Positions 6,731 through 13,402 of a DNA stretch of 19,528 nucleotides are shown here, piece by piece. Made by a program: the position numbers and the translations under genes. The notes under the pieces were generated by a model. It had not been told where the DNA came from, did not search any database, and saw nothing but the letters and a program-made list of their open reading frames with translations. The stretch spans positions 1-19,528 of the forward strand of contig JBBING010000041.1 of assembly GCA_037444005.1 (NCBI GenBank), read 5' to 3'. Position 1 is the first letter of the stretch; each line of letters begins with the position of its first letter. The DNA comes from DATLZC01 sp037444005. Lineage in GTDB: Bacteria > Chloroflexota > Dehalococcoidia > DSTF01 > JACRBR01.

Positions 6731-7942
6731 ATGCCGGACCGCGTTCACGTTCTGGTCGGAACGCGCAAGGGCGCGTTCATCTACTCATCGGCCGACCGCC
6801 GTTCGTGGGAGGTCGAGGGTCCGATTCTTCCCGGGTGGTCGGTGTACCACATGGCGGCCGACCTCCGGTCCGACCCGCCCAGGCTGTACATGGCCGCGAA
6901 CCACTGGGCGTGGGGCCGCTCCGTCGCCAAGAGCGCCGACCTGGGAAAGACGTGGGATTTCCGCAGCGAGGGGCTCGCCTTCCCTCCTGACATGAAGGGC
7001 GCGGCGCCGGAAATCCCCGGCGCGCCCGGGGAGTGGTCCAACACCCCGCCCGGCGTCATCGGCAACGTCTGGTTCGTGGCGCCGGGTCACGCCGAAGAGC
7101 CGGGGGTAGTCTACGCCGGGACGCAGCCCGCGGGGCTCTTCCGGAGCGAGGACTGGGGACAGAGCTGGCGTCCCGTCGAAAGCATGAACCGCCATCCGTA
7201 CCGCAAGTACTGGAGCGGAACCGGCGGCGGCGACTCGTGCCTCCACTCGGTGCAGGTCGACCCGCGCGACCCGAAGCGGATTTACCTCGCGGTGGGCGCC
7301 GGTGGCGCGTACCAGTCGCGCGACGGCGGCGAGACGTGGGAGCTCTTCGCCCACAACGCCGTCGCGACGCACCCGGAGGCGAAGAAGCTGATCCAGGAGT
7401 TCATCGTCGAGGCCGTTCCGGCCGGGGCGGACCGTGGCCCGTGGGACAAGGACCCAGCAGGGCTGAACGAGATGCACAAGATGCGCCTCGACCCCAAGCG
7501 TCCGGATCGCATCTGGGCGCAGGCGCACTGGGGCGTCTTCCGTTCCGACGATGGCGGCGCCACCTGGACCGACGTCACGGAGGGCCTGCCGTCGTTCCAT
7601 GGCTTCCCGATCGCCGTGACGCATCATGAGCCCGACGCGGTGTTCGTCGTGCCGCTGGACTGGGGTGCCGACAACTTTCGGGTCTGCCCGGGGCAGTTCA
7701 CCGTGTACCGCACGGGCGACGCCGGCAAGACGTGGGAGCCCCTGACGAAAGGCCTGCCCGGGCCGCACGATTACCAGAGCGTCTACCGCGAGGGGCTGGA
7801 TACCGACGGCCTCGACCCCGAAGGCGTGTACGTCGGCACGAGCAACGGTCACCTGTACGCGAGCGCTGACACCGGCGAAGGGTGGGCGAGGCTTCCCGGG
7901 ACGCTGCCGCCTATCCTGTCGGTGACGTGCGCAGTGTGGTAA
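6731..7942 (+). CDS. Asp-box (BNR/sialidase-like) beta-propeller protein
   Basis: A 403-residue protein with six well-formed Asp-box motifs (S/T-x-D-x-G-x-x-W): SADLGKTW (68-75), SEDWGQSW (139-146), SRDGGETW (196-203), SDDGGATW (272-279), TGDAGKTW (328-335) and SADTGEGW (378-385). A degenerate seventh, SADRRSW, lies near 20-26. This is the layout of a sialidase- or YCF48-like propeller. There is no signal peptide, so it is probably cytoplasmic and unlikely to be a secreted sialidase. The sialidase Arg triad was not identified. An Asp-box fold alone does not give a reaction. The ATG at 6731 has AAAGGAG six bases upstream. The DinB-like gene follows after 28 bases, so the two are probably co-transcribed. 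Confidence 0.85.
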   Translation: MPDRVHVLVGTRKGAFIYSSADRRSWEVEGPILPGWSVYHMAADLRSDPPRLYMAANHWAWGRSVAKSADLGKTWDFRSEGLAFPPDMKGAAPEIPGAPGEWSNTPPGVIGNVWFVAPGHAEEPGVVYAGTQPAGLFRSEDWGQSWRPVESMNRHPYRKYWSGTGGGDSCLHSVQVDPRDPKRIYLAVGAGGAYQSRDGGETWELFAHNAVATHPEAKKLIQEFIVEAVPAGADRGPWDKDPAGLNEMHKMRLDPKRPDRIWAQAHWGVFRSDDGGATWTDVTEGLPSFHGFPIAVTHHEPDAVFVVPLDWGADNFRVCPGQFTVYRTGDAGKTWEPLTKGLPGPHDYQSVYREGLDTDGLDPEGVYVGTSNGHLYASADTGEGWARLPGTLPPILSVTCAVW

Positions 7943-7970
7943 ACAAGCGTCGGTCGCCGCGGGAGCCGAC

Positions 7971-8495
7971 GTGTTCCGGTCCATCGAGGCGTTCCTCACG
8001 TATTTCGACGCCGTGCACCGGCGCGCGGTCCGCGACGTTGGCATGCTGCCTCCCGAAGCCGACGGCTGGCGTCCGCCTTCCGGCGCCGGAGAAGGCGCCT
8101 GGAGCGTCAACCAGATCGTCGGGCACATGGCGGCGTCGAGGCTGTACTTCGCGAGCGCGTACCGGGGCGAGGGATGGATCGCGCCGCCGCCGCCCGATGT
8201 GAGCTCACGCGACCGCTGGGTTCCTGCGCTGGAGGAGAGTGCGCGCGAGGTCCATCGGCTCCTCGAGGGCACGCCCGACACGTGGCTCGACCGCAAGATC
8301 CCGATGATCGACACGGACGGCGCGCTCTCGGGCTGGCGCATCCTCGCGATGATGGTGGAGCACGATATTCACCACCGCAGCCAGCTCGACACCTACGCCG
8401 GACTCAACGGCTGGCCCGTGCCGGATATCTTCGGCCGGAGCGCGGAGCGCATCGCTGCGCTCCAGGCAGAACAGCGCCGCAAGGGCGGTCGCTGA
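7971..8495 (+). CDS. DinB-like four-helix metal-binding protein
   Basis: A 174-residue protein of the DinB/YfiT-like putative metalloenzyme superfamily. The expected His triad is visible: H52 in NQIVGHMAASR, and H131 and H135 in EHDIHHRSQ. Together these would bind a divalent metal in a four-helix bundle. Some relatives are thiol-dependent transferases (bacillithiol or mycothiol S-transferases), but many are uncharacterised. The GTG at 7971 has GGGAG five bases upstream. It is the last gene of the MarR-led run. It ends 18 bases before the stop of the convergent lipoprotein gene. Confidence 0.88.
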   Translation: MFRSIEAFLTYFDAVHRRAVRDVGMLPPEADGWRPPSGAGEGAWSVNQIVGHMAASRLYFASAYRGEGWIAPPPPDVSSRDRWVPALEESAREVHRLLEGTPDTWLDRKIPMIDTDGALSGWRILAMMVEHDIHHRSQLDTYAGLNGWPVPDIFGRSAERIAALQAEQRRKGGR

Positions 8496-8501
8496 GCCTG
8501 C

Positions 8502-8513
8502 GACGGCGCCGTC
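8502..8513. terminator. Palindrome at a convergent junction
   Basis: GACGGCGCCGTC is a perfect 12-base palindrome filling the 18-base gap between two convergent stop codons. Imperfect GCCTG/CAGGGC arms flank it. It could form a short bidirectional terminator stem. There is no T tract, so the assignment is weak. Confidence 0.35.
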
Positions 8514-9023
8514 TCAGGGCGTCCAGGTGACCGTGCCGCAGCGGCGGATGAAGTGTTCCCCCGGATAGCCCTGCAGCTCGCCGATGTCGATGAGCGCCCA
8601 GGTCGGCTGGCGGTTCGCTGGCGCGTCAGGCATCGTCACGAACTGGTTCACCGTCCCGTTGGTCACGGTGACGACGCCGACGATGGTGACATCGCCGAGC
8701 GTGAACGTCTCGGGCCTGCCCTCGGATTCCGGGCAGGGGTCGCTCGTCCGGACGAGATACAGGAAGCCGTTCATCCCGTACGAAGGCGGGCTCCCGAAGT
8801 CGTCACCGTGGATGTAGAGATTGAGCTGTCCTGGCGGGGGCCAGGGGTCGCCGGCCTCCGGCGCGTACGCCCGGAAGATGGTGTTGTCCTGACCGATGCC
8901 GCTCAGGTCGTTCTGGACGTGCAGGTCGCCGCGGCCGACCTCCCGGCAGGCCACGGCCAGCGCCGAGAGCGCTGCCAAAGCGGCCACCGCGGCGAGCCGC
9001 GTCCGTCCCCTCCGTGGGAGCAT
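8514..9023 (-). CDS. Hypothetical lipoprotein
   Basis: A 169-residue exported protein. Its N-terminus has basic residues (R4, R5, R7, R9), an Ala/Leu-rich hydrophobic stretch and a lipobox-like LAVAC with Cys26, so it is probably lipid-anchored on the outer face of the cytoplasmic membrane. The mature part looks like one beta-rich domain (NTIFRAYAPEAG, GQLNLYIHGDDFG, FTLGDVTIVGVVTV) with two further Cys (SDPCP and IRRCGT) that might form a disulfide. I do not recognise the family. The ATG at 9023 has an excellent Shine-Dalgarno (AAAGGAGG) six bases upstream; a longer in-frame extension would run into the FKBP gene and is rejected. It lies 47 bases downstream of the FKBP gene, probably in the same operon. 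Confidence 0.8.
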   Translation of the reverse strand: MLPRRGRTRLAAVAALAALSALAVACREVGRGDLHVQNDLSGIGQDNTIFRAYAPEAGDPWPPPGQLNLYIHGDDFGSPPSYGMNGFLYLVRTSDPCPESEGRPETFTLGDVTIVGVVTVTNGTVNQFVTMPDAPANRQPTWALIDIGELQGYPGEHFIRRCGTVTWTP

Positions 9024-9070
9024 GCGATGCCTCCTTTCGCGCCGGCGCCGCTCCCGGGCGGGCCGGAGCT

Positions 9071-9520
9071 CTACCGGACCGCGATGAGTTCGACTTCGAA
9101 CGTGAGCTCGGCGTTGGGCGGGATGACCGGCGGCCGGCCTTGGGCTCCATACGCCAATTCGGGCGGAATGATCAGCTTCCGTTTGCCGCCGACTTTCATC
9201 GTCGCCAGTCCTTCCTCCCAACCCGGGATGACCTGGCCGACGCCGAAGGTGTACGTGATGGGCTCGCCGCGGTCGTGCGAGCTGTCGAACTTCGTGCCGT
9301 CGGCGAGCCACCCAGTGTAGTGAACCGAGACGGTCTGGCCCGGCTGCGGCGACGGTCCGTCGCCCACCTCGAGGTCGATGATCTGCAGGCCGCTCGCGGT
9401 CACCGTCGCCACTCCTTCCCCGGAGGCGCCGCCGTTATCGTCGTCTCCGTTCCCGCCGCAGGCCGCCACCGCCAGCGCGGTGAGCGCGGCCAGCAGCCCC
9501 AACCAGCGCCATCCCTTCAC
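9071..9520 (-). CDS. FKBP-type peptidyl-prolyl isomerase lipoprotein
   Basis: A cis-trans prolyl isomerase, probably an extracytoplasmic folding helper. Of its 149 residues, 1-21 form a lipoprotein signal with lipobox VAAC (Cys21), followed by a Gly/Asp/Asn linker. The FKBP domain covers about 45-149. Its active-site residues are visible in VHYTGWLADGTKFDSS, in VIPGWEEGL, in KLIIPPELAYG and in the closing strand PNAELTFEVELI. The GTG at 9520 is chosen because an AAAGGAG site lies seven bases upstream and the signal peptide starts there; a longer in-frame extension to 9637 adds only low-complexity Arg-rich sequence. It is the first gene of a probable two-lipoprotein operon and divergent from the helicase gene. 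Confidence 0.93.
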   Translation of the reverse strand: MKGWRWLGLLAALTALAVAACGGNGDDDNGGASGEGVATVTASGLQIIDLEVGDGPSPQPGQTVSVHYTGWLADGTKFDSSHDRGEPITYTFGVGQVIPGWEEGLATMKVGGKRKLIIPPELAYGAQGRPPVIPPNAELTFEVELIAVR

Positions 9521-9540
9521 TCCGACGCTCCTTTCTCGAT

Positions 9541-9561
9541 GCGTACTCCGCGAGGGTACGC
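9541..9561. other. Short inverted repeat in the FKBP/helicase divergent region
   Basis: GCGTAC (9541-9546) and GTACGC (9556-9561) form a 6-base inverted repeat with a 9-base gap, about 20 bases upstream of the FKBP start. It could be an operator. The rest of the 215-base divergent region holds no promoter pair I would defend; TTGCGG and TACGCT with a 17-base gap near 9600-9630 are weak. Confidence 0.25.
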
Positions 9562-9735
9562 GATCTGCGCGCCGAACAGAAGATGGGGGCGTGCCCCGAT
9601 TTGCGGGCGCGGCGGCGTTCCGGTACGCTTCGGACATAGGAACGAAGAGAAGCCTCCGCTGCGATATCCCCCTCTCTGGGCCGAGTCGGTGTCCTCAGGT
9701 CGTGGCGCAGGGCACCTCGACTGAAAGGAACCGAC

Positions 9736-10929
9736 ATGTCCGACACCTTCCATAGCGTTGATCTCCGCCCGTCGTCGCTCCGCGCGCTCGACGGCATGGG
9801 CATCCACACGCCGACACCCATCCAGGCCCAAGCGATTCCCGCGCTGCTGGCAGGACGCGATGTCATCGGCCAGGCGAGCACGGGGTCGGGGAAGACGCTC
9901 GCGTTCGCTTTGCCGCTCATCGAGCGAGTCGACCCCGGGGAGCGCGCGTTGCAGGCGCTCGTCCTCGTGCCGACGCGGGAGCTCGCGCAGCAGGTGGGTG
10001 AGGTCATCGCGAAGCTGGCGGAGCCAGCCGGTCTGCGAACGACCCTCGTGTTCGGGGGCCGTGCGCTCGGCCCGCAGCAGGAGGCGCTGCGCGCGGGCGC
10101 GCACATCGTCGTCGGCACGCCGGGCCGCGTCATCGACCTCATGAACCGCCGGTCGATGCGGCTGGATCGCGTCCGCTATCTCGTGCTGGACGAGGCGGAC
10201 GAGATGCTGGACCGGGGCTTCGGCCCCGACGTCGAGCGCATCCTCGCGGCGACGCCGGGCGCGCGGCAGACCGCGCTCTTTTCCGCGACGACGCCCGAGT
10301 GGGTGCATCGCGTAGCCGCGCGCCACCTGCGCGAACCGGTGATCATCCACGTCGCGTCGCAGGGCGACGACGCGCCCGACATTGAGCATGTGGTGTACGA
10401 GGTTTGGCGAGAGGACAAGTTTGCGGTGCTCCGCCGCCTACTCGACGAGCCGTCCGAGGGCGCGACCCTGGTGTTCGGGCGGACGAAGCACGGGGTTCGC
10501 AACCTCGGAGCGAGGCTGAGCCGTCTGGGCTATCAGGTGGATGTGCTCCAGGGCAACTTGAGCCAGCAGCAGCGCGATCGGGTGCTGCGCCGGTTCCGCG
10601 AGGGGAGGACGCCCATCCTGGTGGCGACGAACGTCGCGGCGCGGGGGCTCGACGTGCTGCACATCGGACGCGTCATCAACTTCGAGCTGCCGGAGACGCA
10701 CGAGCTGTTCACCCACAGGGTGGGGCGCACCGGGCGTATGGGCCGGGCCGGCACGGCGATCACGCTGGTGGGGCCCGCCGATCTTCCGAAGTGGCATGAG
10801 ATCGAGCGTGGGCTCGGCCGGCGGCTGCCGCGGATGACCGCCGATGGCCAGCGGGTGACGCCGGTCGCGCCGGCGCCGGCGTTCGGAGCGCGGCGCGGGT
10901 GGCGTCGCCGGACGCGCGCTCGCGTCTGA
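9736..10929 (+). CDS. DEAD-box ATP-dependent RNA helicase
   Basis: Unwinds or remodels RNA duplexes using ATP, typically in ribosome assembly, mRNA turnover or cold adaptation. All the motifs are present in 397 residues: Q motif TPIQ (Q30), motif I ASTGSGKT (47-54), Ia PTRELAQQ, Ib TPGR, II DEAD (152-155), III SAT (183-185), V ATNVAARGLD (297-306) and VI HRVGRTGR (327-334). The C-terminal tail is short (about 35 residues) and ends in an Arg-rich cluster that could bind RNA. There is no DbpA-type RNA-binding domain. The ATG at 9736 has AAAGGAA five bases upstream. It ends six bases from the stop of the convergent GNAT gene. The exact paralogue (RhlE, CshA or other) cannot be told. Confidence 0.96.
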   Translation: MSDTFHSVDLRPSSLRALDGMGIHTPTPIQAQAIPALLAGRDVIGQASTGSGKTLAFALPLIERVDPGERALQALVLVPTRELAQQVGEVIAKLAEPAGLRTTLVFGGRALGPQQEALRAGAHIVVGTPGRVIDLMNRRSMRLDRVRYLVLDEADEMLDRGFGPDVERILAATPGARQTALFSATTPEWVHRVAARHLREPVIIHVASQGDDAPDIEHVVYEVWREDKFAVLRRLLDEPSEGATLVFGRTKHGVRNLGARLSRLGYQVDVLQGNLSQQQRDRVLRRFREGRTPILVATNVAARGLDVLHIGRVINFELPETHELFTHRVGRTGRMGRAGTAITLVGPADLPKWHEIERGLGRRLPRMTADGQRVTPVAPAPAFGARRGWRRRTRARV

Positions 10930-10935
10930 TCCGGA

Positions 10936-11514
10936 CTACGCGTCCGCCGCGACGTACCGCATGATGGGCCGTCCGGGCGAGTGACGGGCCACTTCGACGA
11001 AGCCCGCCTTCTTGAACGCCGACAGCAGGCCGGTGTACGCCCACGGGTCGGGAGTCCCGCCCTCGCCGGGGTCCACAGGGTAGCCCTCGACGATGCGGGC
11101 GCCGTGCGCGACGGCGTGGCGCACGGCTGCTTCCAACAGCGCCGTCGTGAGGCCCCGCCGGCGGTACGGCCTCGCGACGAAGAAGCAGACCACGGACCAG
11201 ACGGGCTGGTCGTCGACCCGCTTCAGCGTGCGGGAGCGGTCGAGCCTGGAGTAGGCGTCGCGCGGTTGGACGGCGCACCAGCCGGCCGGCCGTCCATCGA
11301 CGTACGCGAGGAGCCCGGGGGCCTGCCCCGAGGTGACGATGTCGCGGAACGCCCGTTTGTTCTGCTCGCCCTTTTTCTCTTCGAACTCGGCCCGAGTCTG
11401 ACGCCACCGCATGCACCAGCAGCCGCCCGACGCGCCTCTCGGGCCGAAGAGCGTCTCGAGGTCCTGCCAGCGGTCCGGTGTGGTGAGCGGTCGGATGTCG
11501 AGGGCATCGATCAC
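10936..11514 (-). CDS. GNAT family N-acetyltransferase
   Basis: A 192-residue acetyltransferase. The acetyl-CoA-binding motif A is visible as VCFFVARPYRRRGLTTALLEAAVRHA (about 109-134), preceded by the GRPAGWCAV strand. The end has a typical AFKKAGFVEVARH segment. The N-terminal GCWCMRWRQ string occurs in a known uncharacterised GNAT subgroup. The substrate is unknown. The GTG at 11514 has AAGGAG eight bases upstream, and its first bases overlap the TGA of the decayed HEPN gene (GTGA overlap), so the two were organised as one transcript. Membership in an MNT-HEPN-GNAT tandem may be chance, since GNAT enzymes are widespread. Confidence 0.92.
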   Translation of the reverse strand: MIDALDIRPLTTPDRWQDLETLFGPRGASGGCWCMRWRQTRAEFEEKKGEQNKRAFRDIVTSGQAPGLLAYVDGRPAGWCAVQPRDAYSRLDRSRTLKRVDDQPVWSVVCFFVARPYRRRGLTTALLEAAVRHAVAHGARIVEGYPVDPGEGGTPDPWAYTGLLSAFKKAGFVEVARHSPGRPIMRYVAADA

Positions 11515-11872
11515 GAGCTTGGCTCCTTTTCAGAGACGTTGGCAATCCGTTGTCGCACCGCGGCGACTACGCTGGCGGCTGCCTCCATCGCCTCCTCTAC
11601 TTCAGACTCGCTGGGCTCTTCGCCCACCATCGGATACCGGGTAGATGTGTAATAGGCGTCCACCGTCCTGCAAAGCTCCTGGAAATCCTCAAAAGAACTG
11701 TCCATCGTCGCGGCCTGGGGCAGCAGTTTGACCAGGTTGTGGATTCGGGGATAATCGCCTGCTGGCATGCGAAACACGCGCGCGATTTGAACCCGGCCTC
11801 GGATGAGGCTCGCGCCCATCGTAGGTCTTCCTCCGCGAACGCGAGCCAAGCGCTAGCGTCTGCTTCTCTCAT
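11511..11872 (-). pseudogene. HEPN domain gene with internal deletion and frameshift
   Basis: The ATG at 11872 opens with ADASAWLAFAEEDLRWARAS and continues EAGFKSRACFACQQA, the clear N-terminal half of an MNT-associated HEPN protein. Just after that (about 11745-11758) the frame changes. The other frame gives the second half: YPRIHNLVKLLPQA, then DFQELCRTVDAYYTSTRYP, ending at TGA 11511. In intact relatives about 12-20 residues (the AEKALKALL helix) separate CQQA from the PRIHNL motif. Here nearly all of that is missing. This points to a deletion of more than one base, not a single-base error, so the gene is probably truly broken. Its 5' end overlaps the MNT remnant and its 3' end overlaps the GNAT start. 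Confidence 0.75.
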
Positions 11873-12197
11873 ACACGACCTTGCCCTTGCCGAGGATCTC
11901 GTCCACGAGAAAGCAACGGTCTTCTCGGACCTGGCACGCGAACTCTTCGGGCGTGAGCACGACGATATCTGCAGGTGTCCAGGAATGGATCGCCCGCGCG
12001 AGCTTCCGTAGCCTCTGGTAGAAACGGTCTTCCGTGTGCGCGATCACCAGCAGGTCGAGATCGCGCCACGGCCGTCCCTGCGCTGCCGATCCGTGGATGG
12101 GGGCCAGGTGGCGGTCGATCTCCTCGGGACCATACGGCTCCGGATCGCATGCCGCGACAGGCCGGCGTCGTCTCGCGCCGGAGCCGCCCCTGGGGCG
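11853..12197 (-). pseudogene. MNT-type nucleotidyltransferase remnant without a start
   Basis: The open frame from 12197 to TAG 11853 encodes an MNT-family core: APIHGSAAQGRPWRDLDLLVIA (GS motif then D-L-D), then DRFYQRLRKLARAI, TPADIVVLTPEEF and a C-terminal EILGKGKVVYE. The order and context match the antitoxin/AMP-transferase partner of HEPN proteins. No ATG, GTG or TTG lies in frame between the upstream stop (12198-12200) and the GS motif; the first is the GTG at 12047, which would lose the active site. The usual LFGS is IHGS, and only eight residues separate GS from the first Asp where about ten are usual. This fits an inactive, decaying gene, or a start supplied by another frame plus a shift. 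Confidence 0.65.
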
Positions 12198-12226
12198 CTA
12201 AGAACGGCCGCGCCCGCTCATTCGCG

Positions 12227-13285
12227 TCACCCTCCGCGCAGGGCCGGGATGGAAGAGCGGTCGGCGATCGCCAGGCCCGCCCGGGCCAGCACGATGACCT
12301 GGTCGCCGATCGTCTCGAAGCCCGCGCCCACAGTCCCGCCGGCGAGGAACCGCTGGTGCATGTTCTCGAGGATCACGGCGAGCTTGAAGTGCGCGAGCGC
12401 GGTGTAGAAATCGAGGTGATGGAGAGCGCGCCCGCTGCGCTCGGCGTACCGGGCGGCCGCCTCGGCTCTGGTCGGGAAGCCCGGCAGCGTCATCACCGAC
12501 GTACTGCCGACGACGGTGCCCGGGCCGTCGCCCGTGGCGTCCCGCTCGGGCCAGTACATCATGAGGAGCCCTACATCCGCCAAGGGGTCGCCCAGCGTCG
12601 CCATCTCCCAATCGAGCACGGCGACGATGCGTCCGTCGTCGCTGAGGATGCAGTTGTCCAACCGGAAGTCGCCGTGCACGATGGTGCTGTCGGCGCTCTC
12701 GGGGAGCGCCGCCGCGAGCCGCCGGGCGAGCTCGTCGAGCTCCGGGATGTCGCGCTTGCGGATCTGCGCGAGCTGCTCGCTGAAGCGGCGGACCTGCCGC
12801 GCGATGTATCCCTCCGGCTTCCCGAAGTCGCCGAGACCCACCGCGTGGTAATCGAGCGCGTGCAGATGCACGAGGATGTCGACGAGCTGCTCGCCGATGC
12901 GCCGCCGCTGGCCCTCGTCGAATCGCCGCTCGACCTCCGCGCGGTCCGCGGGCACGAGCCCGGGAACGTATTCCATGACGTAGAACGCCCGATCGTTCAC
13001 CTCCGGATCTTCGCAGTAAGCGATGGGCCGGGGCACCGGGACGTCGGTGTCCTTGAGCGCCGACAGCACGCGGAACTCCCGTTTCATGTCGTGCGCCGTC
13101 GGGAGCACGTGGGACAGCGGCGGACGGCGCAGCACCCACTGACCGCCGTCGCCGTCGATGCGGTACGTGATGTTCGAACGTCCGTGGCCGATGATCCGCG
13201 CGCTGATGCGGTCGACCGGCGCGACGTTCGCGCGGAACCAGGGCAGCAAGCGTTCGAGGTTGAGGCCGGGGACCTGTTCACTCAT
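12227..13285 (-). CDS. APH/ACAD10-11-type phosphotransferase family protein
   Basis: A 352-residue kinase of the aminoglycoside-phosphotransferase fold. Visible motifs are GRSNITYRI near the N-terminus, WVLRRPP with the ATP-binding lysine replaced by Arg-Arg context as in this subfamily, the Brenner motif HGDFRLDN (204-211), and the metal-binding LDWEMATLGDP (D225). This subgroup (ACAD10/11 N-terminal domain, bacterial LvaA) is not tied to antibiotic resistance; characterised members phosphorylate 4-hydroxyacyl-CoA. The divergent neighbour is an acyl-CoA dehydrogenase of the matching ACAD10/11 type, which supports that role. ATG 13285 is chosen over an in-frame upstream extension because the domain starts there, with GGAG ten bases upstream. 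The substrate is inferred, not shown. Confidence 0.88.
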   Translation of the reverse strand: MSEQVPGLNLERLLPWFRANVAPVDRISARIIGHGRSNITYRIDGDGGQWVLRRPPLSHVLPTAHDMKREFRVLSALKDTDVPVPRPIAYCEDPEVNDRAFYVMEYVPGLVPADRAEVERRFDEGQRRRIGEQLVDILVHLHALDYHAVGLGDFGKPEGYIARQVRRFSEQLAQIRKRDIPELDELARRLAAALPESADSTIVHGDFRLDNCILSDDGRIVAVLDWEMATLGDPLADVGLLMMYWPERDATGDGPGTVVGSTSVMTLPGFPTRAEAAARYAERSGRALHHLDFYTALAHFKLAVILENMHQRFLAGGTVGAGFETIGDQVIVLARAGLAIADRSSIPALRGG

Positions 13286-13330
13286 CGGGGCTCGACTCCG
13301 CACCTGTGGAATGGTATGGCCGGGCCCCGC

Positions 13331-13359
13331 GTGACAGGCGACGGCCCGGGAGCTACAAT
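13331..13359 (+). promoter_or_regulatory. Promoter of the acyl-CoA dehydrogenase gene
   Basis: GTGACA (13331-13336) and TACAAT (13354-13359) are 17 bases apart and face the ATG at 13403, giving a leader of about 37 bases. Five of six bases match consensus in each element. Confidence 0.6.
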
Positions 13360-13378
13360 CGCCGCTGGCGACAACTTC

Positions 13379-13388
13379 ACGTGCACGT
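13379..13388. promoter_or_regulatory. 10-bp palindrome in the acyl-CoA dehydrogenase leader
   Basis: ACGTGCACGT is a perfect palindrome about 13 bases after the predicted transcription start and just before the ribosome site. It could be a repressor operator for the divergent kinase/dehydrogenase pair. Chance occurrence cannot be ruled out. Confidence 0.35.
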
Positions 13389-13402
13389 AAGGGAGAAGCC
13401 AC

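Noticed and set aside
6731..7942. Secreted sialidase
   Set aside because: Asp-boxes are present, but there is no signal peptide and no identifiable Arg triad.
9600..9632. TTGCGG and TACGCT, 17 bases apart, upstream of the helicase gene
   Set aside because: Only about half of the consensus bases match in each element.
12227..13285. Aminoglycoside resistance gene
   Set aside because: The APH fold is present, but the subfamily and the acyl-CoA dehydrogenase neighbour point to acyl-CoA metabolism.
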